Shown here piece after piece: positions 9,823-19,931 of a stretch of 64,000 nt of DNA (positions are counted from its first letter, which is position 1; every line of letters starts with the position of its first letter). Below the pieces are notes generated by a model that was not told the DNA's origin, searched no databases, and worked only from the letters and a program-made list of their open reading frames with translations. This DNA is from an uncultured Tenacibaculum sp. GTDB lineage: Bacteria > Bacteroidota > Bacteroidia > Flavobacteriales > Flavobacteriaceae. Both the position numbers and the translations under genes were made by a program. The stretch spans positions 1 to 64,000 of the forward strand of contig CAKZVD010000063.1 of the NCBI GenBank assembly GCA_937922085.1. Direction: 5' to 3'.

Positions 9823-12183
9823 ATGAAATTATTAAAGTTTTTATTAGTATGTTGTTTAATTAATACAAGTATAAGTTATGCGCAACATAATATAAGTGGG
9901 AAAATTGTAGACAAACAAAATGAATCTTTACCGTTTGCAAATATTATTGTATTTGAAAAGGAAACACCAACACCTAAGGGAGTTGTTTCAGATGAGAAAG
10001 GAAACTACACATTTACAAATCTCAAAAAAGGTTTTTATAAAGTTGAAGTATCAATGTTAGGTTTTAAAACAGAAACGATTGCTTATTTTGAGCTTACAGG
10101 TGATAAGGTTTTCAATTTTACCCTTAAAGAAGAAAACGAATCATTAGATGAAGTTGTAGTAAAGAGTAGAAGACCAGTAATAAGACAAACTGCGGAGAAA
10201 CTAATCGTTGATTTAGAAAAATCAGAATTATTAAATAGTAATTTACAAGATGTTGTTAAGCGAGTTCCGGGTGTTATTGTGACTAACAATGGAATTAGTT
10301 TTGCAGGTAGATCTGATGTGAGAATTTTAATAAATGGAAAAACCACTGATTATATGGATACTGAAACTTTACTTCGTGATTTACCAGCTGATAATATAGC
10401 TAAAGTAGAGTTGATAGAACAACCTGGCGCTGAGTTTGATGCAGAGGGTTCTGGACCAATAATTAATATTATTCTGAAGAAAAATGTACGATTAGGAACA
10501 CATGGAAATGTAGGTGTTTGGGTAGGAGAAGATGAAGGAGTCGAATATGGTACAAATGCATCTTTAGCAAGTTATAAAAACAAGTTAAATTGGCAATTAA
10601 ATACAGGTTTTTCTAGTCCTACTTGGAGAGATGATTTGTTTATAAATAGAAAAGTTGGAGATACACAATATAATCAAGGAACTAGAGAGCCATTTAGCCC
10701 TAAACGATCATGGTTTGGTGGTAGTATTGATTATTATTTTAATACAAAACACTCAATAGGGTTAGGTACTCGTTATGATCATACAATTTCTGATAGAGTT
10801 GCGAGTAGTGTTACGGATATTATTTCACCTACTAGTATTAATAAATTTGTTACTGAAAACACTTTTGATAGAAGTAGAAATACCTTTAGTATTAACCCGT
10901 ATTATGAATTTAAAACAGAATCTCATAAATTAACTACCGATTTTAATCATATCAATTTTAAGAATGAGAATACGAATGATATTTATGCTGTAAATGGAAA
11001 TACAATTCCTTTTACAAATCAACGTTATTTGCAAAATAGTAAATACACTATAAATACATTAAAAATAGATTATACTCGAACTTTATCAGATGATTTAAAA
11101 TTGAGTTTTGGAACTAAGTATTCTAAAGTAGATACAGATAGTGATTTAAAATTGTTTACAGAGAATGTTACCGGTGATTTTGATTTTCAAACAAATGCGA
11201 GTAATCGTTTTTTAATAGATGAAAACATATTTGCTGTTTATTCTAAGGTAAATGCGAGTATAGGTGATTGGTCTTTTTCTGGAGGACTTCGGTATGAGAA
11301 TAGTGATACAAAAGGAACATCAACAAATACAAACGATACGAGAGAACGTAAAATATCGAAGCTTTTTCCAAGCCTTTCTGTAAGTAAAAAATTGACAGAG
11401 GAGTTAGGTGCTAACCTTGCGTATAGTTATAGAATAAGAAGGCCTAATTATAATAGTTTAAATTCATTTGTAACGTTGTATGATCCATTAACTTCAGAAG
11501 TGGGTAACCCTGCATTAAACCCTGCATTTACAAATAACTATCAATTTAATTTAACTTTTGATAATCAACCTTTTTTTACAATAGGATACAGTGATACAAA
11601 AGATAATTTATTTTTATTTATTTCACAAGATGATACTACTGCACAAATATCAAGAACGACAATTAATTTGCAAGATCGCAAAAATTGGAATTTTAGATTT
11701 TTTGGGCCGTTAGATTTTATAAAAGGAGTAGAAGGGTTTTCTGGCTTAATAGTTAATTATAATAAATTTCAATCTAATGAATTGAATCCTGTTTTAAAAC
11801 TTTCTAAATGGAGTTACGGTTGGTATACACAAGCAAGTTATAAATTACCATGGGATGTAAATGCAGAAATGTCAAGTTTTTTTGGGTCAGGTATTTTAGA
11901 AGGACAAATAAACTCTGGATGGATAGGTGATTTAAGTTTTTCATTTGGTAAGAAATTTATAAATGAGAGATTAAAAGTAAATTTAGGAATAAACAAGGTT
12001 TTAAATAGAGGTTTTGTTGGACGTGTAAATTATGATAATATTAAAGCAAATATTGAAGCCAACGGTTCTCGTCAAAATGTACAATTAAGATTAGTATATA
12101 GTTTTGGATCTAAATTTGGGAAAAAGAAAACAAAAAGAAATGCTTCTGAAGACGAAAAAAATAGAATTGATGATAATGATTAA
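9823..12183 (+). CDS. TonB-dependent receptor-like outer membrane beta-barrel protein with carboxypeptidase-regulatory-like N-domain
   Basis: signal peptide, 'GKIVDKQNESLPFANIIVFE', plug-like 'LKDVVKRVPGV' region, beta-barrel C-terminus. Confidence 0.88.
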   Translation: MKLLKFLLVCCLINTSISYAQHNISGKIVDKQNESLPFANIIVFEKETPTPKGVVSDEKGNYTFTNLKKGFYKVEVSMLGFKTETIAYFELTGDKVFNFTLKEENESLDEVVVKSRRPVIRQTAEKLIVDLEKSELLNSNLQDVVKRVPGVIVTNNGISFAGRSDVRILINGKTTDYMDTETLLRDLPADNIAKVELIEQPGAEFDAEGSGPIINIILKKNVRLGTHGNVGVWVGEDEGVEYGTNASLASYKNKLNWQLNTGFSSPTWRDDLFINRKVGDTQYNQGTREPFSPKRSWFGGSIDYYFNTKHSIGLGTRYDHTISDRVASSVTDIISPTSINKFVTENTFDRSRNTFSINPYYEFKTESHKLTTDFNHINFKNENTNDIYAVNGNTIPFTNQRYLQNSKYTINTLKIDYTRTLSDDLKLSFGTKYSKVDTDSDLKLFTENVTGDFDFQTNASNRFLIDENIFAVYSKVNASIGDWSFSGGLRYENSDTKGTSTNTNDTRERKISKLFPSLSVSKKLTEELGANLAYSYRIRRPNYNSLNSFVTLYDPLTSEVGNPALNPAFTNNYQFNLTFDNQPFFTIGYSDTKDNLFLFISQDDTTAQISRTTINLQDRKNWNFRFFGPLDFIKGVEGFSGLIVNYNKFQSNELNPVLKLSKWSYGWYTQASYKLPWDVNAEMSSFFGSGILEGQINSGWIGDLSFSFGKKFINERLKVNLGINKVLNRGFVGRVNYDNIKANIEANGSRQNVQLRLVYSFGSKFGKKKTKRNASEDEKNRIDDND

Positions 12184-12229
12184 TCTTCAAGATTAAAAAA
12201 CAAGATAAAAAATTAAACATAACACCATT

Positions 12230-13003
12230 ATGAAAAGTAACACCTTACTTAAAAACATAAGTCTATTTATATTTCTATTTTTCAGCATTGTAGTTTTAAA
12301 ACGACTGACCGTATTTTATTTAGCCCAAAATCAAACTATTTCATATGAATCGTACCTATTAACAAAAACAATTTACAATGTTATTTTAGCGGTTGTCTCT
12401 TTTTATATGATTAAAATTAATGGATTGAAAGAATTAGCAGGAATAACAAAAATTAAGCCTAAAAAAATAGGACTTGTAATTATTGGAGGTCTATATCTTA
12501 TTTTATTAAACATTGTTTTTAGTGATGACATAATCAATGCGACAATTACTAATGTTAGTGTACTTCTAATTTACTGTATAAGTATTGGGTTATCCGAAGA
12601 ATTGAGTATTCGAGGCTTTTTACAATCTAGTTTAGTTAACTATTTTAAAAACCCTAAAAAGGCAATTTTTATTGCTTCATTATTTTTTGGAATAGTACAT
12701 TTAATTCGTTTTGATAAAGGGGTTTATGGAGAATCATCTCAAGTTTTTTATGCTGCTTTTATAGGTGTGATGTTTGGAGTATTACTTCTAATTACCAAAC
12801 GTATTTATCCTTTAGTAATTATTCATGCTTTGATTGATTTTTTTGCTAAAATTGATCGTGTGGGACAAAATTTCAATATTGAGAACATAAATACAACTCT
12901 GACTTCTTTACCTAATGCAGTATTAAACATATTAGTTGTCTTACCTTGTTTATTATATGGATTATTTTTAATGAAAAAATATATTGTAAATAATCATAAC
13001 TGA
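12230..13003 (+). CDS. CPBP family intramembrane metalloprotease
   Basis: EELSIRGFLQS and HLI/HALIDFF motifs in a multi-TM protein. Confidence 0.87.
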   Translation: MKSNTLLKNISLFIFLFFSIVVLKRLTVFYLAQNQTISYESYLLTKTIYNVILAVVSFYMIKINGLKELAGITKIKPKKIGLVIIGGLYLILLNIVFSDDIINATITNVSVLLIYCISIGLSEELSIRGFLQSSLVNYFKNPKKAIFIASLFFGIVHLIRFDKGVYGESSQVFYAAFIGVMFGVLLLITKRIYPLVIIHALIDFFAKIDRVGQNFNIENINTTLTSLPNAVLNILVVLPCLLYGLFLMKKYIVNNHN

Positions 13004-13088
13004 ATTCATTTTAGCCTTCCTTATTATATTTGTAAAGAAAGTTAATTTTTGTGTACTTAATAACTAATAATCTTTTTAAGAAAAAACA

Positions 13089-14099
13089 ATGAATACTAAA
13101 CTAAATAGATCCGATTGGATATTACTTGCAATTCTTTTTGGAGCTACTATAATTTTAAACTCTATAGATTATTACAGAGAAAGGAATAAATTAATAGAAT
13201 ATTTGATTGACTTACCTGTATCAACTTTCATTTCTATTATACTTATATTAATGTTTTTATACATTCTTATTCCTAAATATCTCATTAAAAAAAAGAAATA
13301 TATCACTTTTTTTATACTGAGTCTTATAGTGTTAACCTTTTTTGGTTCTTTAGATAAATTTATTGGTTTTTTAAGTAGTGGTCAACAATGGAATAAACTA
13401 CCTAATTTATTACTCTTTTTACAAAGTGGCTTATATAATGCTACTGATATAATTGGCTTCCCTTTAGGTATTTTATTAATAAAAAAATTTTATGAAGGTC
13501 AAACAGAATATTTAAAAATAGAAAAACAACAAAAAGAAAACGAATTAAAATTACTACGCTCTCAAATAGATCCTCATTTTTTATTTAATAATTTAAATAC
13601 ATTAGATAGTTTAATTGATTCTGACTCTGAAAAAGCAAAAGAATATATAAATAGGTTGTCTCTAATATATAGATATTTGATCAAAACTAAAGACGCTGAG
13701 GTAATGGAACTTTCTGAAGAAATTCAATTAGCAGAAAATTATATTTTCTTAATTCAAACTAGGTTTGGAGATGATTATAATTTTAAAATTGATAGAAAGA
13801 TAGATATTTCTAATAAATTCATACCAACAGGAGCTATTCAAGCATTACTAGAAAATGTAGTAAAACATAATAAACCTAATAAAGTTCCAATTAAAACTAT
13901 AATAACCGTAGAAGAAGATTGGTTAAAAGTAATTAACGAAAAATCAAATCTGTTTGTTAAAAAAGAGTCCTTTGGTACAGGTTTAGAAAACTTAAAAACA
14001 CGTTATAAGTTGTTGTCTGATAAAGAAATAAGTGTTATTAATACTGATAAAGAATTTAAAGTAGTAATTCCAATTATAAAATTAAGTAAAGAAATTTAG
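13089..14099 (+). CDS. LytS/YehU-type sensor histidine kinase
   Basis: QIDPHFLFNNLNTLDSLI His_kinase box and N-terminal TMs. Confidence 0.9.
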   Translation: MNTKLNRSDWILLAILFGATIILNSIDYYRERNKLIEYLIDLPVSTFISIILILMFLYILIPKYLIKKKKYITFFILSLIVLTFFGSLDKFIGFLSSGQQWNKLPNLLLFLQSGLYNATDIIGFPLGILLIKKFYEGQTEYLKIEKQQKENELKLLRSQIDPHFLFNNLNTLDSLIDSDSEKAKEYINRLSLIYRYLIKTKDAEVMELSEEIQLAENYIFLIQTRFGDDYNFKIDRKIDISNKFIPTGAIQALLENVVKHNKPNKVPIKTIITVEEDWLKVINEKSNLFVKKESFGTGLENLKTRYKLLSDKEISVINTDKEFKVVIPIIKLSKEI

Positions 14100-14103
14100 A
14101 GGT

Positions 14104-14868
14104 ATGAAAATTTTAATTTTAGAAGACGAAATTCCAGCATATCAAAAATTAGTGTTGTATTTGAATAATTTTTTTCAAGACGAAATTCCACACGATTGGG
14201 CAAGAAGTATCGTTGATGGAGAAGAGTTACTAAAAGAAAATAAATACGATTTTATTCTTTCTGATATTCAATTGTTAGATGGAATTTCATTTGATCTATT
14301 TGATGATGTTTCTACAGATATTCCCATTATTTTTTGTTCGGCACATGATGAGTATCTGTTTAAAGCATTTAATACTAACGGAATTGCATATATTTTAAAA
14401 CCATATTCTAAATCAGACTTTAATAAAGCTATTGAAAAATATCAAGCTTTATTTAATCAAGGGATTTATAATAAGTTAAATCATGAAACATTAACTAATT
14501 TAAAAACAGCATTAAAAGAGGAAAATACAGTTTTTAAAAAAAGATTTGTGATTAAAAAAACTAAAGGAATACAGCTTTTAAATGTTTCAGACATTAGTTT
14601 AATTGTAGCTTCGGGTGATTTTTGTGTTGCTACAGATTTGAAAGGAAAAAAACATACGATATCACAAACATTAGGAGCAATATTTCAACAATTAAATCCA
14701 GATAAGTTTTTTAAAATCAATAGAAGTGAAATTATCAATATAGACTTTATTGAAAATATAGAAAGTCATTTTAAAAATAGACTTTTATTAAAAATTACGG
14801 GAAATAAAGAAAAAGCGATGACTAGTTCTTCTACAACAGCAGAGTTTAGAAAATGGTTAGAACAGTAG
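14104..14868 (+). CDS. LytTR-family response regulator
   Basis: receiver domain and C-terminal LytTR-like DNA-binding domain; follows the kinase gene by 4 nt. Confidence 0.9.
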   Translation: MKILILEDEIPAYQKLVLYLNNFFQDEIPHDWARSIVDGEELLKENKYDFILSDIQLLDGISFDLFDDVSTDIPIIFCSAHDEYLFKAFNTNGIAYILKPYSKSDFNKAIEKYQALFNQGIYNKLNHETLTNLKTALKEENTVFKKRFVIKKTKGIQLLNVSDISLIVASGDFCVATDLKGKKHTISQTLGAIFQQLNPDKFFKINRSEIINIDFIENIESHFKNRLLLKITGNKEKAMTSSSTTAEFRKWLEQ

Positions 14869-14895
14869 TTTTAAGAACGTAATTAATGCATAAAA

Positions 14896-14928
14896 AAGAG
14901 ATGCAAATTAAATTTACATCTCTTGGGG
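14896..14928. terminator. terminator between convergent genes
   Basis: AAGAGATGCAAATT-AAATTTACATCTCTT inverted repeat. Confidence 0.65.
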
Positions 14929-14954
14929 GTATTTAAAAATAGTAGAAAGTTTTG

Positions 14955-15416
14955 TTATTGTTTAACAAAATTAATGGTTTTACAAGCTGATATTTTTCCG
15001 CAAGTAGCAGAATTAGCTTCATAACAAACTTCTACTGTACCAGATTGTTGAACATGATCTTCAATTAATATAAACCTAGGCCTTCTAGGTGTAACAACTT
15101 CTCCATTTACAGTCCATTTCACAGAATTAGGGTCTATATCTCTTATACTTAGAGTTTGTACACCTGCAAATTGTTTTTTAGCATAAGAAAATTCAATAAT
15201 ACCATTAAAAACAGAACAATCTATCGGTTTTGGTTCATTTGGTGTTTCTTCTCCGTTGTCTCCGTTGTCTCCGTTGTCCATATCATCTAAGGTTTGTGAT
15301 GCACCTTCAATTATTTCAGATAATTGATCTGTTTGTTGTTCTTCAATTTGAGTTTCATTTTCTTGACATGAAACAACGATAAGTGTAAATAGAATAATTA
15401 ATTTAAAAAATCTCAT
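14955..15416 (-). CDS. hypothetical lipoprotein
   Basis: lipobox-like VVSC; DNGDNGDNG low-complexity segment. Confidence 0.7.
   Translation of the reverse strand: MRFFKLIILFTLIVVSCQENETQIEEQQTDQLSEIIEGASQTLDDMDNGDNGDNGEETPNEPKPIDCSVFNGIIEFSYAKKQFAGVQTLSIRDIDPNSVKWTVNGEVVTPRRPRFILIEDHVQQSGTVEVCYEANSATCGKISACKTINFVKQ
15251..15277. repeat. 9-bp tandem repeat (CTCCGTTGT x3) encoding DNG repeats
   Basis: three exact adjacent copies. Confidence 0.9.
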
Positions 15417-15677
15417 AAATTTAAAATTAGAGTTACTGAATTGTATTAAATACTTTTATGAAAAGAAAAACTTTAGCTAATTGTAATCGTTTTTCTTTAT
15501 GATATGTATTAATACAATTCAGATCTAATTTACCCTACTTGTTTTTTTTTTTTTTGAATTGAAAATAAAAAAACTGATTTTTAGTTTTTTATATTTGAGT
15601 TAGTGAGAGAGTCTAAAAAAGAAACAATGGGTTGATTCCCATTGTGTTTTAATAAAAAAGAATAAAGTAATAAATTG

Positions 15678-16082
15678 TTAATTGTCTATTTCTTGACAAA
15701 GTTCAATTAAAACACCATTTGTTGTTTTAGGGTGTAAAAAAGCAACTAATTTATTATCTGCTCCTTTTTTAGGGGTTTCGTTAAGAACAGTGAAACCTTC
15801 CTTTTTTAATCTTTTAATTTCGCTTACAATGTCTTCTACAGCAAAAGCAATGTGATGAATACCTTCTCCTTTTTTTTCTATAAACTTAGCAATAGGACTG
15901 TCAGGTTTTGTAGCTTCTAATAGTTCAATTTTATTTGGCCCCGTTTTAAAGAATGAAGTTTTTACACCTTCACTAGCTACTTCTTCCATTTTATAATGAG
16001 GTTTGCCAAAAAGTGAAGCAAAAAGAGCATTAGATTTTTCAATATCTTTTACAGCAATACCAATGTGTTCTATCTTATCCAT
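15678..16082 (-). CDS. mce: methylmalonyl-CoA epimerase
   Basis: VOC fold: KIEHIGIAVKDIEKSN ... GIHHIAFAVEDI. Confidence 0.88.
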   Translation of the reverse strand: MDKIEHIGIAVKDIEKSNALFASLFGKPHYKMEEVASEGVKTSFFKTGPNKIELLEATKPDSPIAKFIEKKGEGIHHIAFAVEDIVSEIKRLKKEGFTVLNETPKKGADNKLVAFLHPKTTNGVLIELCQEIDN

Positions 16083-16118
16083 AAAAATATAATAAAGAGC
16101 AAAGTTAAAGAAATAGAT

Positions 16119-16661
16119 TTAAAAATCATTTAAATCTATTTCTTCTGCCATTACTAAAAGAATATCAGATTTACTTAAAAAAGACAATATTTGCAGTGTA
16201 ATATTTTTAAGTTGCTCATGAGCATTACAGAAGTGCCAAATATTTTCTAAAAAAAGTGTAAAATCACTGTTTCTATCAAAATTAAAAGCTTTTGATTGGG
16301 CCACAATAGTTAAAAGTTGTTGTATGTGCTCTCTTGCTTTTTGTGTTTTTTCATAAAATGGTAAGTATGTTTGCCAAACATCATCTTGAGCTTGTGCCAA
16401 TAAACGAGAAGTAAAATTGAATATTTCTTTTCTTTTTCCTCTTGTTTTAGGGATGTAATTAGCTAATTCTGTTCTTATAGTTGATAATTGAGATACTTGA
16501 GGGAGATTGTTTTTTTTCAAAATTTCTTCTGTTGCAAATAACCAATTCCTAAAGGAAGCCATACTTGTACTATTTTTAATTTCAAGTAGGTTCGCTAACT
16601 CATGTATTTGCATGAGTTGTATATTTAGTTCTTTAACGATATTAACTTTTGAAGGTTTCAT
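16119..16661 (-). CDS. uncharacterised alpha-helical protein in DUF2589 operon
   Basis: intact ORF, 2-bp gap to the upstream gene. Confidence 0.75.
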   Translation of the reverse strand: MKPSKVNIVKELNIQLMQIHELANLLEIKNSTSMASFRNWLFATEEILKKNNLPQVSQLSTIRTELANYIPKTRGKRKEIFNFTSRLLAQAQDDVWQTYLPFYEKTQKAREHIQQLLTIVAQSKAFNFDRNSDFTLFLENIWHFCNAHEQLKNITLQILSFLSKSDILLVMAEEIDLNDF

Positions 16662-16663
16662 AA

Positions 16664-17338
16664 TTATTCAGGTAATAATTTCATAGTGGTTTCTCCATCT
16701 CCAGTTTCTACATTATGCCATTCCATTCCATCTTCACTTAATTTAATTTTAATTTGAACAATGTTTTCAGGTTTAACTTCTCTAAGCTCATTTGCTTGTA
16801 CAATTACTTTTGTTTTATGATGAATTGCTTTTTTTTCTTGAATATGAGGAGTTAGTTCAGTATTTATTTTACGAATTAATTTTTCAAAATCAGCTTTTTC
16901 ATCAACTAAAGAGAGGTATTTTTTTGCAAGGTTTTTAGAGAGCGATTGAAGAGCAATATCTTTTTGATTGGTGTCTGATTTAATTCTTTTCTCTAAAGTT
17001 TCTGTTTCTTTAGCAATAACACTTCGTAGTTCAGTAGAAATTTTTCTGTTAAAAGTTTCTGCTTGTGAAAAATCTTTTAAAATAGCATAGGTAGTAGAAT
17101 TAAATTGAATGTTATCTATTGGTTCATATTTCTTCTCGTTTTCACTTTCTAAATTACCAATTGCTACAGGTATGCTCAGTTCTATGTCTGGAGTTCGAAA
17201 ACGAGGAACCGAAAATGTTTTTAATAATTTGTCTTTAGCGTATATCTCAGCAATTCTGGCAGACTCTAAGTCTGCCATCATTCTTGCTTGATTAACTCCA
17301 ATTACTAAAGAACTTAAATAGTCTTTTAAATCAATCAT
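16664..17338 (-). CDS. uncharacterised DUF2589-associated protein
   Basis: intact ORF; N-terminal helix followed by Pro-rich beta segment 'FRTPDIELSIPVAI' reminiscent of the DUF2589 layout; 15-bp gap to DUF2589 gene. Confidence 0.72.
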   Translation of the reverse strand: MIDLKDYLSSLVIGVNQARMMADLESARIAEIYAKDKLLKTFSVPRFRTPDIELSIPVAIGNLESENEKKYEPIDNIQFNSTTYAILKDFSQAETFNRKISTELRSVIAKETETLEKRIKSDTNQKDIALQSLSKNLAKKYLSLVDEKADFEKLIRKINTELTPHIQEKKAIHHKTKVIVQANELREVKPENIVQIKIKLSEDGMEWHNVETGDGETTMKLLPE

Positions 17339-17353
17339 TTCTTTGTTTTTAGT

Positions 17354-18253
17354 TTATTCAGTAGGTTGTGATACGATAGCATCTTCTAGAATTCCTAATA
17401 ATTTTTCCATTCCTTCTGGCATCTCATCTTGAGTAACTTTCACTTTAACACCCAAATGAAAAGTCTTATCAATCTTATGTCCTTGTCGTGTATTACGTTG
17501 ATAAGAAACATTCGTTTTTAACTTTATAGTATTTACATTTTCATTGTAGTTAAGAGAATTTAAACCTACAGCATAGTTTTTATTAGTGTTTTTATTATTA
17601 GAAGAAAAACCAGCACTAAATTTGAATTTACTTCCAACACGTTTATACTCCATAGAAGTAATTTTAGCATTGAAATCAATGCTTCCTTCTTCTACTCTAA
17701 TAAATGGAATAGGCATCATAGTGATAATAGGCACCTGTAAACGCATTTCTTCAAATTTTGCAGGAACAGAAGCAATATCTTCAACAGTAATGTCAAAAGT
17801 AGCTCCAGAACCAGAACCTCCTGTAGCTGCAAGGCTATTACCTGCTGTTATTCCAACGGCATCTAGATTAGGAGAGATTAGAGTTATTCCTCCGTTACCA
17901 TCTACAGTTGTTACTGTAACACTTACTCCATCAACAGAAAGAACGTCTCCATTTACATAATTTGTACCAGCACTATCGATGGTAACTGTTTTTGCTTTTC
18001 CTTTAACAGCAGGCTGATAAGGCTCTACCATTTTAGGATATTTAAAACTTACATATACTGGTTCTCCAGGTTTAATTTCACCAGTAGTTTCATCTTCAGT
18101 ATCTGGTGTAAAACCAATACTTTTTACAAAATCTACGGTAGATAATGCTGCTTTCGATTGTGCATCTACAATAGCACTAAGAGGTCCCCCAATCATACCA
18201 GAAAAATCAATGCTAGACAGTTCTTGTCCAGGATCATAATTTGATAAACTCAT
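17354..18253 (-). CDS. DUF2589 domain-containing protein with inserted Gly-rich beta module
   Basis: DFSGMIGGPLSAIVDAQSKAALSTVDF...; VPIITMMPIPFIRVEEGSIDFNAKI; VTQDEMPEGMEKLLGILEDAI. Confidence 0.85.
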   Translation of the reverse strand: MSLSNYDPGQELSSIDFSGMIGGPLSAIVDAQSKAALSTVDFVKSIGFTPDTEDETTGEIKPGEPVYVSFKYPKMVEPYQPAVKGKAKTVTIDSAGTNYVNGDVLSVDGVSVTVTTVDGNGGITLISPNLDAVGITAGNSLAATGGSGSGATFDITVEDIASVPAKFEEMRLQVPIITMMPIPFIRVEEGSIDFNAKITSMEYKRVGSKFKFSAGFSSNNKNTNKNYAVGLNSLNYNENVNTIKLKTNVSYQRNTRQGHKIDKTFHLGVKVKVTQDEMPEGMEKLLGILEDAIVSQPTE

Positions 18254-18372
18254 AATAATTAATTTTTAATACCTACTCTCTTTTTTATTTGGCTTTTCGG
18301 CTTCCACCTTCAATAATATTTCGAAATATTGAATACAAAATTCAAAAAAAGAGCTGTTTAAATTTGTAGTAT

Positions 18373-18427
18373 AAAAACTAAAAAAGGAAGTGGTATAGGC
18401 TGTTTTATTTTAGGTGTTTTTCTCTGT
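18373..18427. repeat. direct repeat copy 1 in divergent intergenic region
   Basis: ACTAAAAAAGGAA...AGGC...AGGTGTTTTTCtCTGT shared with copy 2. Confidence 0.65.
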
Positions 18428-18553
18428 AGTTAAGAGTTTTAAAAAATGTATGGGGAGTAATTTTAGTTTTTATATTGAAAGATTATGGTGTTGTTATTCT
18501 TTATAGTTACTGTTTAGTACCTTGTCATTTCTATTTAAAAAAGACAACCCGAA

Positions 18554-18613
18554 AAAAACTAAAAAAGGAACAGGAAAGGCACTTACTACTAAAAGGTGTT
18601 TTTCCTGTTTTTT
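18554..18613 (+). terminator. direct repeat copy 2 forming a terminator-like hairpin
   Basis: AACAGGAAAGGCAC (18569-18582) pairs with GTGTTTTTCCTGTT (18596-18609), with two G-U pairs, followed by T-tract. Confidence 0.65.
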
Positions 18614-18717
18614 AATCTTAAAAACTTGATTTACTTGAGTGTTTGTAAATAAAAGTAGTTTTTTAAAAAAATTAGCATGTATTTTTGAATGGTAACCAAA
18701 TAAAAAAAAAGAATATT

Positions 18718-19299
18718 ATGCCAACATTAAGAGAACGAATTTGTAGATTTTTATGTAGAACACCAGAACCAACTAAACCAGAAACATTACTTACTTATAA
18801 AAAAGTGGTAAGTATGTTAAAAGAATATGACAACACTCGATTTGAGGTTTTAGTAAATGGTTTAGGTTTTGAAGACACTAGAGTAAATACATTTAATTTT
18901 GAAGAGTTGAAAAATTACATGGAATACACGCAAAAACTAGCTAAAAAAAAGAAAATTAAACTAAAAGGAATTAGCTTTATAAAAGGAGTGTATTCAAGTG
19001 AAAGTGCTCATAAAGATGATTTTATAGGCTATGAGAACTTAATGTATATGCCAACAGCAATGGTGAATGGAAAAGAGGTACTGGTAGATTTAATAAATTC
19101 TAAAGTAGGAAAAATAGTAACATTTAAAGAAATGCTAGAACGCTATGGTTATGAATGGCGTTATGACAATGTAAATAATTACAAAATGAAAGGGAAACAA
19201 AAAGAAGTAAAGATAGTAAAGGCTATGATGAAAGAACATGATGAGTTAAGTGGTACTGCAAATGTAACGAACATAGCACCTCCTTATGAATTACAATAA
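18718..19299 (+). CDS. uncharacterised protein, divergent from the DUF2589 operon
   Basis: intact ORF; ATG (MPTLRERICRF) preferred over the upstream TTG at 18685. Confidence 0.72.
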   Translation: MPTLRERICRFLCRTPEPTKPETLLTYKKVVSMLKEYDNTRFEVLVNGLGFEDTRVNTFNFEELKNYMEYTQKLAKKKKIKLKGISFIKGVYSSESAHKDDFIGYENLMYMPTAMVNGKEVLVDLINSKVGKIVTFKEMLERYGYEWRYDNVNNYKMKGKQKEVKIVKAMMKEHDELSGTANVTNIAPPYELQ

Positions 19300-19319
19300 C
19301 ACATAATCAAACGTATTAA

Positions 19320-19931
19320 ATGCTAAATTTTTTTCCTTTAATTATTGTTTTTATTCAGCTTTCAACAGCTCTTATTGGATTAAACTTTTTAAGAAAAGTA
19401 AGGTCTACCTTTCTTATAAGTTTAGTGATTATATTTTGTTTGACAGCTATTGTTGAATTAGTAGGATTATATTACCTGAGCGTGAAAAAATCAAGCTATT
19501 TATTATATTTAATATACATCTTTTTTACTTTTAATTTAATAAGTTTTAGTTTCAGTTCAATAATAGAGGTTAAAAAAAAATATTTATTAATTGTTTTGCC
19601 ATTAATTTTTAATTTATGTTTTTTCTTCTTTTCATTAAAAGAATCTTTTTTTACTTTTATGATTATTGGTTCTTTGAATACCAGTATTTATGCTTTCTTA
19701 TATTTGAAACAATTATTACTTTCAGATGAGATTGTTAATTATAAAAAACTTTTACCTTTTTGGGTGTCAGTTGGTTTTTTGGTGTTTTATTTACCTTCAA
19801 TTCCTTTTTTTTATTTAATAAATTATATGTTTGATAGAGAGTTGTTTTTTATTACAAAGGTATTGACAGTGTTAATGAATTTATTTATAATTTATGGATT
19901 AATAACATGCAACAAGGAGGAGAAGTATTAA
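19320..19931 (+). CDS. multi-pass membrane protein, possible sensor partner
   Basis: hydrophobic segments throughout; 3' end overlaps the histidine kinase ORF. Confidence 0.72.
   Translation: MLNFFPLIIVFIQLSTALIGLNFLRKVRSTFLISLVIIFCLTAIVELVGLYYLSVKKSSYLLYLIYIFFTFNLISFSFSSIIEVKKKYLLIVLPLIFNLCFFFFSLKESFFTFMIIGSLNTSIYAFLYLKQLLLSDEIVNYKKLLPFWVSVGFLVFYLPSIPFFYLINYMFDRELFFITKVLTVLMNLFIIYGLITCNKEEKY

Noticed and set aside
10083-10346. ORF antisense to the TonB-dependent receptor
   Set aside because: Fully overlapped by a strong CDS on the other strand.
15251-15277. 9-bp tandem repeat considered as a CRISPR or phase-variable repeat
   Set aside because: Only three copies, no spacers, and the unit is a multiple of three so it cannot change frame.
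17586-17960. ORF antisense to the DUF2589 gene
   Set aside because: Overlaps the DUF2589 CDS, whose motifs are clear; no independent evidence.
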